Counted from the stretch's first letter, positions 19,323 to 30,214 are shown. The stretch: 30,376 nucleotides of DNA from Cladosporium sp. IMV 00045 (GCA_001931905.2 MSJI02000210.1:1-30376); one strand, 5' to 3'. The notes: generated by a model from the letters alone, not told the origin. A program made the numbers and translations.

Positions 19323-19932
19323 TGTAGTCACCGTCGGAATCTGAAGAGATCAATTGCCGTTAGGGAACCTACGACAGCAGAACGATAGCAGCTATGGAAA
19401 TTGGACCAAGTGGTATGCTCAATGATTTTGACATTAGGAAATGAAGCGCAATGACATTGCAGTGTTTGTGTAGACAAGAGGTGTGAAAACATTATTTCGG
19501 AGTGTATTCGTCACTCTCCGTGACTTTGTGAGAAGCTGGTCCCATGATTCCACTAATGACTCAATTGAATCACCTAGAGATATCCGCCAGAAACGAAATA
19601 TGACATGTAACAGTCCCAAGTACATACGTATAGATCGAAAATGTAGTGCATCTAAAGAAGCGCCTTGGCAGTTGACACACCGTCGCATTCTAGGGTAACC
19701 CTATCTATCTCCCCGGGTATCACCGTATCACGGTTACACGCGATTACCTGATAAACAAATTCGGATTGGAAACAGTGACACTCTTTCTTTGTGACAGTCG
19801 CGTTTGTTGTACGTTTCTCGGAATCGATACATCCCACATCTTGCGGGCTCCCAATCTTTTTAGCAATGCTCTCGCCGGCGATGCATCACATCTTCAGCAG
19901 GCTCAACTATCCCGGAACAAGAAGTTTTTGAC
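19323..19932 (+). promoter_or_regulatory. Intergenic region and promoter of the deacetylase gene
   Basis: 610 bp. It contains overlapping HGATAR sites at 19701-19710 and another at 19749-19754, and the palindrome CGCCGGCG at 19873-19880, about 55 bp before the ATG. No gene or RNA is recognised. Confidence 0.55.
19701..19754. promoter_or_regulatory. HGATAR sites upstream of the deacetylase gene
   Basis: CTATCTATCT at 19701-19710 reads as two overlapping AGATAG sites on the minus strand. TGATAA at 19749-19754 is a third, on the plus strand. They resemble the grouped sites upstream of the transporter gene. Confidence 0.4.
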
Positions 19933-21386
19933 ATGGTTACAGCTCGCCCTGATCAACAGGAGTTGAACCCTGCTCAACTAATCTGCTTCTACAATGGCTT
20001 CTTCGTGCGTGGCGAAAGTCTCACAACTGCAGACCTATGGATCAACAACGCAACCGGCAAAATCGTTGATCCTCAAGAGATTTTCTACGATCAAAGCCTA
20101 GTGCCAGCGACTAGGATTGACCTCGACGGACGTATACTTGCACCCGGATTGATTGACGTACAACTGAACGGTGCCAGCGGATTCGACATCTCCGAATTAC
20201 CAAAAGATGGAGACATGGCACTTTATGATGATGACCTTCAGAGCATGAACCGGCGGCTGGCATGCACTGGAGTGACCAGCTATCTGGCCACAATGACTAG
20301 CCAACCGTCAGAAGTATACCACAAAGTAAGGATATGCGCTGCGACACCAGTCGAAGGGAAAACCATTTCTGATCGCATCTGGCGTAGATTCTTCCACATT
20401 TGAAGCCCAGGAGCAACCAGAGGGACGCTCACAACGGGGCTGAGATTCTGGGAGTACACTGTGAAGGCCCTTTCATGGCGGAAGACCGTCGCGGATGCCA
20501 TCCTCCACATGTCATTGCTGATGCCAGCACCGACTGCTCGTTAGAGCGAGTCCGCAAGTACTACGGACCTGCAAACTTCGGACCTGATGGTGCAATTAAA
20601 ATGATCACTTTGGCTCCAGAGCTGCCAGGCGGAATGGAAACAGTAGAGTCTCTCTCAAAATCCGGTACCTTGGTAAGCATCGGACACTCAGACGTAGACT
20701 ATGAAGGCGCCGCCACAGCGATACAAAAGGGCGCTACCATGATCACGCATCTGTTCAATGCTATGGCTCCTCTGCATCATCGAGATCCAGGGCCCTTTGG
20801 AGTAATCACCAAGACACGAACGAGCGCATCGTTTCAGCACTTGTCTCCGCACGAGCGTCCATACTTCGGCATTATTGCTGATGGGATCCATTTGCACGCT
20901 GCGAGTGTCAGCCTGGCATTCGCAACACACCCCGACGGTTTGATATTGGTCACGGATGCCGTGAGGTATCAAGGCTGTGCGGATGGAACATATGACTGGA
21001 CGAATGGTCAGCGGGTTGAAAAGAAGGGTGCTGTGGTCGTGCTTGAGAAGCAAAAGACTATTGCTGGGAGGTCAGTCTGATCATGCAAGATATTGGTTTC
21101 AGAAACTTGCTAACGTTCGTCCTTCTACAGTGCTGCTACCTTAATCTACTGCATCAATAACTTCATGAGTTGGACGGGAGCATCGATACCAGAAGCCATT
21201 GGGGCAGCAACACGAGTGCCCGCGGCGATGCTGGGTCTGTCGGATACGAAGGGTACCCTTCACCCCGGTGCAGATGCAGATCTTGTCATCCTCAGGAATT
21301 CGTCATCTCCTAGTGAGGCACCGGTCCTGGGCGTAGACGAGGTCTGGAAGTTCGCGCAAAGAGTCCATAAGCCATCCTATGTTTGA
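19933..21386 (+). CDS. dac1: N-acetylglucosamine-6-phosphate deacetylase
   Basis: Removes acetate from GlcNAc-6-phosphate to give glucosamine-6-phosphate for the deaminase. Exons 19933-20325, 20388-21070 and 21131-21386 give 443 residues. Introns of 62 and 60 bp join YHK-ILPHLKP and TIAG-SAATL as expected of the family. NagA-type amidohydrolase landmarks: LDGRILAPGLIDVQLNGASG, GVTSYLATM, metal-ligand Glu157 in HCEGPF, GCHPPH, SIGHSD (His231), ITHLFNAMAPLHHRDPG (His252), GIIADGIHLH, and LVTDA with the catalytic Asp at 321, then SGASIPEAIGAATRVPA-like sequence and HPGADADLVIL. The key ligands are present, so it should be active and cytosolic. Last gene of the GlcNAc cluster; same strand as the regulator and the kinase. 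Confidence 0.94.
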
Positions 21387-21984
21387 TGGTGTCAGAAGCT
21401 TGATTAATTTCATGTCAAGTCGGCGGATAAGCAGCTCAAGAACGGAAAGGAAGATTTTCCTCAGCGCTGTTGCCGTTACATGAGTACAACAAGCCTTTGT
21501 GTGATGGCAAGACGATTCTTGGGGAGTCATAGATTGATGTTTTGTCGGGATCTTTTTGCAGTGGATGAGTATGATTTACATTGATGCTATCATTCATTTC
21601 ATGATGAACGAAAGTGATATATATAGATTTGATGTTCAGAAAGGAGTCACGCTTTGGCATTCGCCCGCTTTCTGAAAGAGATTTACGGCCGAAACGTCTC
21701 GGCCGTAGATGAGGAATACCATTTGAATAGCCAGGATGCGGCAACGCACAGATTGCTTAGAAGTTGAGGCACATCAGTCGGTTTGGGAGTTTGCTCTCAA
21801 AGATGCAAATAGTACAGGTAGTTCCTTGGCTACATTTCAGGCAGTCATATTACTACATATAATAATTCCACCGAAACGACGTCTGCGAAATCCCACTTGA
21901 AATAACTACAAGCCGAAACAAATTAAAAAAATTCAGCCTCCATACACTGGTCTCAGCAATCGCATCAGCTTCATCCGTCTTGCA
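21387..21984 (+). other. Intergenic region between deacetylase and DUF829 hydrolase genes
   Basis: About 600 bp, AT-rich near 21840-21930. It contains a strong short hairpin at 21684-21707 (listed separately). Open frames on the minus strand here have no recognised domain. Confidence 0.55.
21684..21707. repeat. Perfect 9-bp inverted repeat with 6-nt loop
   Basis: TACGGCCGA (21684-21692), loop AACGTC, TCGGCCGTA (21699-21707). Both arms contain CGGCCG. It lies about 300 bp after the deacetylase stop and 280 bp before the next ATG, so it could be a 3' RNA hairpin or a symmetric protein site. Confidence 0.9.
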
Positions 21985-22848
21985 ATGGCAGAATCTCAGT
22001 CTTTGTTGGGATTCACTCCGCTAAACAAACGCATCTTCGTTCGTCAGAACGGCACCAACACCCAGAAGAACGCCGACCCGGATAACATCATTATCTTTGC
22101 CTGGGGCGACAGCTCGCCAAAACATGTCACAAAATACACAGAAGGCTTCCGTATCCTCTTCCCGAATGCAAACCAAATCGTTGTCTTTTCTGCTATTGCC
22201 GACGTGCTGTTGAAAACCGCAAAGCAACGTTCTGACGATCTCCGGCCGCTCATTGAGCTGCTGTCCAGAAAGAGAACAAATCATGAGCAAACCCAGCTTC
22301 CTTCGTGCAATCTGGTCCTTTGCATGTCAAATACAGGAGGAATTAGCTATGGTGCCATCCTAGAGGAGTTCATGCAATCTCAAGGCAAACCCTTCCCACA
22401 CGATCTTCTTGTTCTGGATTCGACACCTGGAAGCCCTGACGTTACCTGGTTCAACATGCAAAGATGGTCGAAGGCAATGGCGCTCGGGACTGCAGCTTGG
22501 TTTCCCTGGCCTTTCGTGGTTACACAGGGCATTTGGGGCGTGTTTCTCTGCGTGCTGAATGGAGTGGAATGGCTCATAGGACGAGAGAGTGCCGCATGCA
22601 TTAGCACGAGATTGACAAACGATCCAATCTTCGAAGCAAAGTCTGCACGCAGGCTTTATTTGTACGGGAAGGAAGATGACTTGATCTTTTGGAAGGATAT
22701 CGAACAGCATGCCGCTGCGGCCAGGACTGCAGGATACTCGGTCGACTGCGTGACGTTCGAGGGAAGTGGGCATGTCAGCCACATGCGTGTCTCTCCATCA
22801 CGGTACTGGTCGGCGATTCGAGAGTCTTGGATACTATCTCAACACTGA
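21985..22848 (+). CDS. DUF829 (TMEM53/PaxU-like) alpha/beta hydrolase
   Basis: One exon, 287 residues. An alpha/beta-hydrolase fold is indicated by IIIFAWGDSSPKHVTKYTEGF (about 35-55), the nucleophile-elbow-like CMSNTGG with Ser115, LVLDSTPG (142-149), an acid candidate in LYLYGKEDDLIFW (Asp231 or 232), and the conserved GSGHVSHMRVSPSRYW with His263 or 266. The Ser-Asp-His set appears complete. A hydrophobic stretch at about 165-195 may be a lid or membrane-associated segment. Fungal members are often labelled PaxU after a gene of indole-diterpene clusters, but no such cluster is present here and the substrate is unknown. It follows the GlcNAc cluster on the same strand; a link to it is not shown. 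Confidence 0.85.
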   Translation: MAESQSLLGFTPLNKRIFVRQNGTNTQKNADPDNIIIFAWGDSSPKHVTKYTEGFRILFPNANQIVVFSAIADVLLKTAKQRSDDLRPLIELLSRKRTNHEQTQLPSCNLVLCMSNTGGISYGAILEEFMQSQGKPFPHDLLVLDSTPGSPDVTWFNMQRWSKAMALGTAAWFPWPFVVTQGIWGVFLCVLNGVEWLIGRESAACISTRLTNDPIFEAKSARRLYLYGKEDDLIFWKDIEQHAAAARTAGYSVDCVTFEGSGHVSHMRVSPSRYWSAIRESWILSQH

Positions 22849-23993
22849 ATTGTTTCCGGAACGACAAAATCTACTCTTACTGCTGGATCCGAGCCTGCGT
22901 TTTGAGAGTCGGGGCAGCATTCGTTGGGACAGTGTCTTGTCAATGGATTTTCCTTGGCCGGTTGGTTTCAAGGCGGTCGAGCATCTCTTCACAGCTAGGC
23001 ATTTCATCGGCGGAAACAAACTTGGTAGTATTCACACAAATTTGTCATTCCGCATGTTGAAAATAGCGTCGATCACAAAGCTGTATCTGGACGGGACCTG
23101 TTGAGGCTGATGAATTGGGCCCTCGGCCATGGCTTCAGGCGAATTGTTTTGAGTAGCGTGGTGGCCATTGGTCGCCATGACGCTCCAAGCAATTTGTAAA
23201 GCCCTGGAGCTGGTAGAAACCCTTTTTCCAGATGTAGGAAGAGCTCGTTAGAGGCAGATCATGTTGTTTGAAAAACACAATTCTGACATAGGCCTGATTG
23301 CAAAGTCTCTGGCTTCACAACGACAGAGACGGGACCTAGCGTTTAGCATCCAAGAAATGCTGACGTGAACGAGAAATCAATCCTTTCTGTATAATCTGCC
23401 CGATCTCACCCTCTCTGATGCCAAGGACAGTTGTCCTGGTGAATACAGGTGACAGTCACTCGATCAAAGTGTTGGCGTCACTCAGCAAAGGGCTGGACAT
23501 AGTGGAAAGGTCATTCGTCTTTGTAAACATAGCAGTGCTTGAAGCAAGCATTCACGCGAGATATACTTACAGAGATGTATATTCTTCGGTACGCGAATGT
23601 TGTGATAACCGTTCTTTTCTGAGGACGCCGACAATGTGTAGTCGTATGGAGGCCGCGCTTACAGAAGCATTTGACTTCAGAGGTTGCTCTCCTAGTTGGG
23701 ATTGATGGATCATCTGATACAAAATGTCTTTCTTTCGGTGAAGCATGTACCAGATCGACAACGATGTTTGACTTGAGATGTTTTGGTAAATGATGGGTGA
23801 AGTCAAGTTGGTGCAGCTGGCGGATGTTGTTTCTTTTGCGGTGATCTGCCAAGCAGCTGATCCTTCCAAGCAATCCTCCAGCGTTCAGGCACCAGCTCTG
23901 TGCAACAACAAGTCCATACCGACGAAGCTGACGGCGACTTTGATTTTCTATTCATGACGAAGTACAGATTTCTGAGTGCTGCCACAGCCGGTC
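22849..23993. other. Long intergenic region before the Zn2Cys6 gene
   Basis: About 1.15 kb. Several open frames of 90-120 codons on both strands have no recognised domain, and none shows a convincing exon set. It should include the promoter of the transcription factor. No TATA box, tRNA or transposon remnant was recognised. Confidence 0.5.
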
Positions 23994-26257
23994 ATGGATA
24001 AGCAGAATGGGACGATAAACGCTCAGCCACCAAAGATGGCAGCGTGCGACCAATGCCGGGTGCTCAAAGTCAAATGTGTCAAGGCAGATAATAGCATCGC
24101 ATGTTCCAAGTGCGTTTGATGGAGCTCTAGTGGTCAGATCAAGAGGGCACGATGCTGATCACCTGCTTGCAGATGCTCTAAAACTGGGCGTGCATGTACG
24201 GTGAGCGAACGAACAAAGGCCAGGCGACCTCAAGGAAAACAAGTGTGAGTTCCCCATGGTAGCCAGATATGTTCACTGATCAGCATACTGAAGCCTACCA
24301 GTCGCCTCAAGGACCTGGATGGGCGACTTCAGGGAATCTTAGACCAACTCACGCAAAAGGATGACGCCAGCTCAACGCCTACAAGCTACGACGGCGGAAC
24401 AACATCAAGCACTGCAGGGTCTCGCACAGCAAATTCAAAGCGTTCCTGGGTTGAGGCTTCAACAGAGCCGTCGGAAGATACCCCCATATCACGAGAGTCT
24501 CCTCAACCCAACAATGACTGTGTGTACATGACAGCCTCACCGGGCTGGATGAGCCGGCTTGCTCTGGATCACTTCCTTGTGGACCACTTACTGGAGAAAT
24601 ATCGCGCAATGCAGTACTACTTTCCTTTTGTCGTCATTCAACCTCAGTGGACGTCAGTTTTTATGTTGCAGTCGCATCCATCTTTACTGCTGGCAGCCAT
24701 TACTGCAGTTTCGACTTACTATCCCCGGTTACAACATGCATTAGCCGGAGAATTTCACGATCTCATCACCAACAAATCTTTGACGGTAGAAGGGACTAAC
24801 ATCGATCTTCTCGAGGGCATCCTTGTGCATCTTGCATGGTAAGACATCCATCTATAGGCTTTCTGTACCTCGCTAACGAACCACCAGGGCGCAATTTTAC
24901 ACGGTACCGAGAAGCCAACAGGCTTATAAGATCTTACATATCGCGGCTGGTATCCTGGCGAAACTCGGACTGAGCGATAGCTCAGATCTTTTTTCCGAAC
25001 CTGGCGATGATGTGTTTGTCACAGAAGTCAGCACTGGCGCACAAGGTGCAATTCCTCTGGACATGCAGATCGAAGCTTCTCGTGCGTCTCTCGGGTGTTT
25101 CTACCTTTCAAGCATGTAAGTCAATCCAAGTATTGGAGGCCATTCTACCGCGTCTAATTCATATACTACTGCTTAGCATCTCATCATCAAGTTTGAGGCC
25201 GAACCCCTTTCCGCTCAAGCCATTTGCGATTGAGCGTGCCCGTGCTGTAAGTCAGATGGCTGAGCAGAAATCTAACATGCTCGTATCGCCTCTCCTTGAA
25301 TATGAACGTCTTCATGAAGATCTGAAGGCAATGTATCGTAAAGAGTTAGACATTGCCTCCCAAGCAGGATTACCGACAGTTCTTTCAGATTTAACAGTCA
25401 GGCTAAGTCGATGGGAAACAACATTAACAGGCGAACATCGGCACCAGAGTACGTACTGCGCTCTCGCTCCATATCGCCGCAAACACTGCTGACCAAAGAC
25501 AGAGGCCTTTTCACACAGGCTGTGGTATGCCAAAATGATGATACATCAATTGGGTCTGCTTTTTCGTTTCCCAAACGAGCCGAGCCTCAAGCTCAACGAG
25601 TCTTGCCTCATGCCGGAGTTTCTGGTCGCCAACCTTTTGCTATGCGTTGATGCAGCTACACAGTATCTCGATTCGTTTATTTCATTGAGCTCCGACGAAT
25701 ACGAGGTTCTCCCCATGGATGAATGGGTCCGAATGACTATGACGCTTTTTGTGCTGTACAAGCTGTCGGTGGGCTCGAAAGATCTACCTTTCTGGGATGT
25801 GGAAGAGTGTCGCCAACGGATCGACCTAGAGGCTTATCTGAACAAGATCATCAGCCGTCTCCGACCTTCGAAGCACGCAGAAATGCTGGAGGATGAATCT
25901 GAAGATCTGTACCACGTCTTGCCAGAGTTACTCGAAAGCGTCAAAGCCTCATACATCATATCGAGAGATTGGCCCGGAAGCATCACACCTGGCGCACGTG
26001 TCCATGTGGACATGTCAAAGCCCTTTCACCAAGCCAAGAATGAGGCTGATCACATCGGCGGTCTGCTTTCGAACATGGATAAGCGGACTAGATGTCCGGC
26101 GTTCAGGTTCTGGAACACCCAAGGCATTCCGTCGAATGCTGACTCTGAGTGGCATGATGTGAGACCAGCTGCAGCGTTGACTCCTGAAGAGCAACTGGCT
26201 AAGAACGAAAAGCTCTGGGGCGACTTGGTGTCAAGCCAGGGCGACATACAGCCATAA
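23994..26257 (+). CDS. Zn2Cys6 binuclear-cluster transcription factor
   Basis: Fungal-specific regulator of 659 residues. Exons: 23994-24109, 24173-24244, 24302-24838, 24888-25115, 25177-25448 and 25503-26257; five introns of 49-63 bp with the phase closing. The zinc cluster is C18-x2-C21-x6-C28-x8-C37-x2-C40-x6-C47 with the basic loop RVLKVK; the first intron falls inside it. A coiled-coil-like segment VSRLKDLDGRLQGILDQLTQ follows, suggesting dimer binding to paired CGG sites. A Ser/Thr linker precedes the middle-homology region from about residue 140. A TVPRSQQAYKILHIA block and RPNPFPLKPF lie in the effector region. Targets are unknown; the DJ-1-like gene 614 bp downstream has GC-rich direct repeats and is one candidate. 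An in-frame GTAAGT at 25249 in exon 5 is judged unused. Confidence 0.88.
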
Positions 26258-26545
26258 GCTGTCAAATTCGCGGAGAGACTCAGCAATGGGATGTCTACAT
26301 TCTGGTATTGGTATTAGTATGAGTACCATAACTTCTTGAATTCGTTTTCTCATATCATCGTCCGAAAATACCCTTGCAGCCAGTCTTTGGCTTTTTTGAT
26401 CGTATCTTTGAAGGCTAGGAAGTCAATAATTCAAGTCGATAATTTGGATCATTATTATTCATTTTCATAGTGTACACAAAAACGTTACTGGATAAGTATT
26501 GAAATCACAATGTTTGAGCACGGCAGGCACGTTCGTTCAAGATCA

Positions 26546-26608
26546 CGGCGCGGCGATCAACAATTGCTCCAACTGAGCTCCTTCGGCGCGGCACTTCAGA
26601 ATTGCTCC
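26546..26608 (+). repeat. Two 25-bp imperfect direct repeats, 38-bp period
   Basis: Copies at 26546-26570 and 26584-26608. Each is CGGCGCGGC, then 7 variable bases, then AATTGCTCC. The 9-bp ends are identical in both copies. They lie about 170-235 bp upstream of a TATA box, suggesting a duplicated regulator-binding site. Confidence 0.9.
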
Positions 26609-26779
26609 GCTATCCAACCATCGGATCAGCTTTGCTTCAGCACCTCGCCATCTTGATACCGTATTGGTCTTCAAATTCACATTAGTCGTGGAGACTGTGA
26701 TCAAAGCTGCTGCCTGATTAGTATTACCCTAAGCATGTTTGCGCACGTTTCAAGATGTCGCAAAGGTGTAAGAGTGGCA

Positions 26780-26787
26780 TATATAAA
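26780..26787 (+). promoter_or_regulatory. TATA box of the DJ-1-like gene
   Basis: TATATAAA, a consensus TATA box, 84-91 bp upstream of the ATG at 26871. Confidence 0.7.
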
Positions 26788-26870
26788 GCGACTGATTTCC
26801 CAGGCTTCATTCTGAGTCGATAGCAGCATTCCTCCCGACAGACAGACGAACAGACAAACACTCCAACACC

Positions 26871-27662
26871 ATGCACGACCAAATGGACTTGAGGGCTCCT
26901 CACCGCCCGCTCCGGATTGGTGTCATCCTCCTGAACTCGTCAGTCTGCTTCATTTCTTTTGATAAACAAAGCTGACCAAGAGGCAGAAAGACAGAGATCC
27001 TCGACGTCTCTCCCATCGACCTGCTAGCGTCATTGTCGAAGGAAAGTATCAAGTACCTTCCGGAATATCTCGTCACCGATAAGATGCACGAGCAAGCAAT
27101 GGACGTCGAGATGCACTGGGTCACCGAGACTGGAGGTGACGGCAGACTGTCTGCCGGAGCCACCGTGAAGGCCACTGTAAGTTCCAAATAATCCCAGAAC
27201 AAAGTCCATCAGACTAAATAAATCAAGCATTCTTACGAGACTTGTCCATCGCTGGACATCGCCCTCATGGGAGCACACCAGATGACCTACACCCCGACCG
27301 AGAGCGAGATCAAGTTCATCCAAAAGACCCACGAGAACTGCGCCGCCTTCCTCTTCGTCTGCGGCAGCTTCCTGGCAGGTCTGCAGGCCGGCTTGCTCAC
27401 GGGTAAGACGGCCACGGGTCCCCGTCCGATGCTCGGACACCTTCGTCAATCCAACCCGGAGGTCAACTGGGTCGAGAAGCGGTGGGCACATGATGGCAAG
27501 ATCTGGACCAGCGGTACTCTGCTCAATGGACTGGATATGATGAAGGCTTTCCTGGAGGCGACTTGGGATTCGCAAGAGGATGACTTTGTCGGTATATTGC
27601 TGCGGATGGGTGGGGTTCCGCATAGGGATGTGGACTATGCCGATGTTCCGTGGAAGATTTAG
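26871..27662 (+). CDS. DJ-1/PfpI-family protein
   Basis: Class I glutamine-amidotransferase-like fold; family members include glyoxalases, chaperones, isonitrile hydratase-like enzymes and AraC-linked domains. Exons 26871-26938, 26987-27176 and 27228-27662 give 230 residues; introns are 48 and 51 bp. Landmarks: RIGVILLNSKTEILDVSPIDLL at the N-terminus (first strand and the acidic position of the family), the nucleophile elbow FLFVCGSFLAGLQAGLL with Cys131, GKTATGPRPMLGHLR, then KIWTSGTLLNGLDMMKAFLEA. The usual His after Cys is absent (Cys-Gly), as in many fungal members. The gene is convergent with the MFS transporter, and its substrate is unknown. The consensus TATA box and repeats suggest induction. 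Confidence 0.87.
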
Positions 27663-28223
27663 GCGCCGCTTGGTGTCCGGAATGTCGTTTCTTGAGGGGG
27701 AAGTGGAAGAATTTGTGAGATTTTTCGCGGCCTAGTAGCGTCAAGAATGGATTTTTACTATACTTGCGGTATTCGTCCGTGTTCATCTGTTCGGTGTGTC
27801 CATTTGCGTTGCGTGGATGCTTCTTGCAAAGCAGTATTGCTTTTGGCGTGCTCAAGATGAGTTCGCATACACCTTATCATGAAAAATGCGAGAAGCACTC
27901 CAGTCAACCGTGTGCATATGAGATGGAGCGATTTGGCTATCCTTGAACATAGACGATAATAAAGCGGGTGAGCAAAGCCCAAGGCCCCAAGACCCCAAGC
28001 AATGCCAGCAAAGTATATTTGCTTAGCTCTTACCTCACCACCTCACTCTATCTCGACAGCATCATAAAAAATGTAGAAGAAATACGAATTTAGCAGCAAG
28101 GAGCATTAGCAGACCATAGCTATCTGAAGCGATATCAAAAGCCACTCTCACAAACCCCAGGCGAGCCGTATTCCTACGACAAGCCTCGGACCCAGTCTGC
28201 TCCGACCCTGCTGCGAGATGCAT
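27663..28223. other. Convergent intergenic region (DJ-1-like / MFS 3' ends)
   Basis: 560 bp between two stop codons, taken as 3' UTRs. Open frames of 60-110 codons overlap here in several frames without a recognisable domain. No RNA gene or repeat was seen. Confidence 0.55.
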
Positions 28224-30214
28224 CTACATCTCTGATTTTTGCTGGCGCTCAACGTGTTCGACGGACACACCCATCTGGCCCTTTTCCTTTTCAGCCTCTA
28301 TTGAGTATGCGTCATCGGGGACGGGGACCAGTTTCCGGCCGCGGATGGAGTTCCAGACGGCCTTGCAGCAGGAGTTGGCGAAGAGGGCGTCCATTTCCTC
28401 GAGTGTGATGCCTGCAATCGAATGGGGTCAGTTGATGTCGTTGCTGTGGGGTGTTTATGAGAAGAGCTTACCCTTGGTTTCAGGGACACAGAAGAAAGCC
28501 CAAATACCCATGGAGACGAGGATGGCGCTGAAGAAGAAGTATGCGCCGTAGCCCAAATCGGAGATCATGTATGGCGTAGATCTAGCGATGATGAAAGAAC
28601 CGAGCCAAGTATCGGCCGTGGTCAAAGAGACACACAGCATGCGAATATCAAGCGGGAAGATCTCCGACGCATAAGTCCATGTGATACCTTGCCTACGAAG
28701 TATTAGCATCGCGGTATTGACGTTTGGCAGGGAAAGGTTGCATACCAAGTTGCGCAGATGATGAACGCATTGACGTAAACGGCAACCATGGCAAGGTAGC
28801 CCCATCCAGTACGGACGGTGTTACCAGCAGCCGCAGCGGCGACGGGGTCAGCACGCATGACAAAGCCACCAATGTACCACATGGGAATGCATCCAAGAGC
28901 TGCACCCCATAGAAGACCCTTTCTGCGACCGACTTTCTCAACGACGTAGAAGGTGAAGGTGCACATGCCGAGGGTCTTTGCGATTCCGTAGAAGCCTGTG
29001 GAGAAGAGCTTGGTATCGGTACCGACGATTCCAAGACTTTCAAAGATGCGAGGGGCGTAGTAAGTCTGTCGAAAGGTTAGTGCCTTGAGTCGTGTCGCGA
29101 AGGCTCGGTGAATACATACGATAATGTTGACACCAGTGAAGCTCTGCAAGAACATGAGAGCGAGACCGATGGCCATGCGATTGCGTGTGCCCTTCTGGAA
29201 AAGCTTCATGAATTGATCCTTCTTCGACATGTTCATCGTACTTCTTTCTTCGATCTGCTGGCGAATTTCACCCATTTCACGCATGATGTAAGCGTGATCT
29301 CTCGGCAGCTTGCGAATGTCGCACAAGACGGATTCGGCGGCTTCGTATTTATCCTGACGAGCAAGCCAGCGAGGGCTCTCTGGGCAAATGAACAACATTC
29401 CCAGGGCAAGCAGAACGCCCGGGGCCAGTTGGAGAGCAAGAGGGATAACCCATTGGGCGATGCTGTTGACGGAGATGTGTTGGTTCGTGCCGTAGTTGAT
29501 CCAGAAGCCAAGCATACCACCACCTTGCGAGGCAATCTCGAAAATACCAACAAGACGGCCACCTGAAATGCGTCAGATGCGAACTGTAGCGGCATTTTCA
29601 ACAAACGAGCTGATTGACTCACGAATGGATGGCGGCGCAGTCTCTGCGATGTACACTGGAACAGTCAAAGACGATGCACCAATTCCTAAGCCGGCGATAG
29701 CTCTGCCGGCGTAGATAAGATTGAGGTTTCCGCTGGCAGCAGTCATCAGAGTGCCACCAACCAGGAATACCAGGGCGGACAAGATGATGGTCCACCTGCG
29801 ACCCCATTTCTCGGCGATCGGGAAGGTGCACAGAGCACCGAAGAAACATCCAGCCTGGTCCTGTCAGCGTTGAAAGCGAATGGAATGTTGAAGATTAAAG
29901 TACCTGGAAGGTCGAAACAATGTTTCCCTGGATGGTGTCACGGGTAGTTGAAGGTACTCCGTCCAGGCCGAAATCACGGCGGAAGGAGTCCAAAGCCATC
30001 GTTCCTCCGATGACAGCAGTGTCGTAACCCACTGGAAAAAACAAAAAGGTCAACATCACATCGAGCCACAATCGATCGCTGTCGACTTACTAGCAAGGGC
30101 GGACATCGAGGCCACTAGGGCCACCCAGTGGATACGAGCATTGCGAACCTCGGGGGGATCGAGAGTGCCTGTTGCATGAGTGTTGAACTTCTCAGTGAAA
30201 GATTTCCAACCCAT
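28224..30214 (-). CDS. MFS sugar porter, quinate/hexose-permease type
   Basis: Twelve-helix proton-coupled transporter of the plasma membrane. Exons (minus): 30214-30091, 30031-29904, 29860-29623, 29562-29120, 29065-28746, 28692-28472 and 28411-28224, giving 553 residues; six introns of 43-60 bp, the 43-bp one (29903-29861) being the shortest in my models. Sugar-porter signatures: MGYDTAVIGGTMAL in helix 1, EKWGRRWT after helix 2, YIAETAPPSIRGRLVG, CPESPRWLARQDKYEAA, FLQSFTGVNII in helix 7, YVVEKVGRRKG, and PETKGITLEEMD at the end of helix 12. The first-helix and WINYG regions resemble fungal quinate permeases more than glucose carriers, but the substrate cannot be read from the sequence. The C-terminal tail is short and hydrophilic. 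Confidence 0.92.

Larger units (their letters stand above)
26258..26870 (+). promoter_or_regulatory. Intergenic region and promoter of the DJ-1-like gene
   Basis: 613 bp. It holds a pair of 25-bp direct repeats at 26546-26608, a TATA box at 26780-26787, and a CAGA-rich leader near 26838-26860. The order repeat, TATA, leader, ATG looks like a well-defined inducible promoter. Confidence 0.65.

Noticed and set aside
22766..23104. Plus-strand open frame of 112 codons overlapping the end of the DUF829 gene
   Set aside because: Out-of-frame overlap without any domain or exon signals.
23511..23873. Minus-strand open frame of 120 codons before the Zn2Cys6 gene
   Set aside because: No recognisable domain; likely chance.
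25249..25320. GTAAGT in exon 5 of the Zn2Cys6 gene, followed by a CTAAC, as a further intron
   Set aside because: The sequence reads as good coding (PLLEYERLHEDLK) and no strong acceptor follows at the usual distance.
21985..26257. Secondary-metabolite (indole-diterpene) cluster suggested by the PaxU-like gene
   Set aside because: No prenyl synthase, prenyltransferase, cyclase or P450 is present; PaxU is only a family label.
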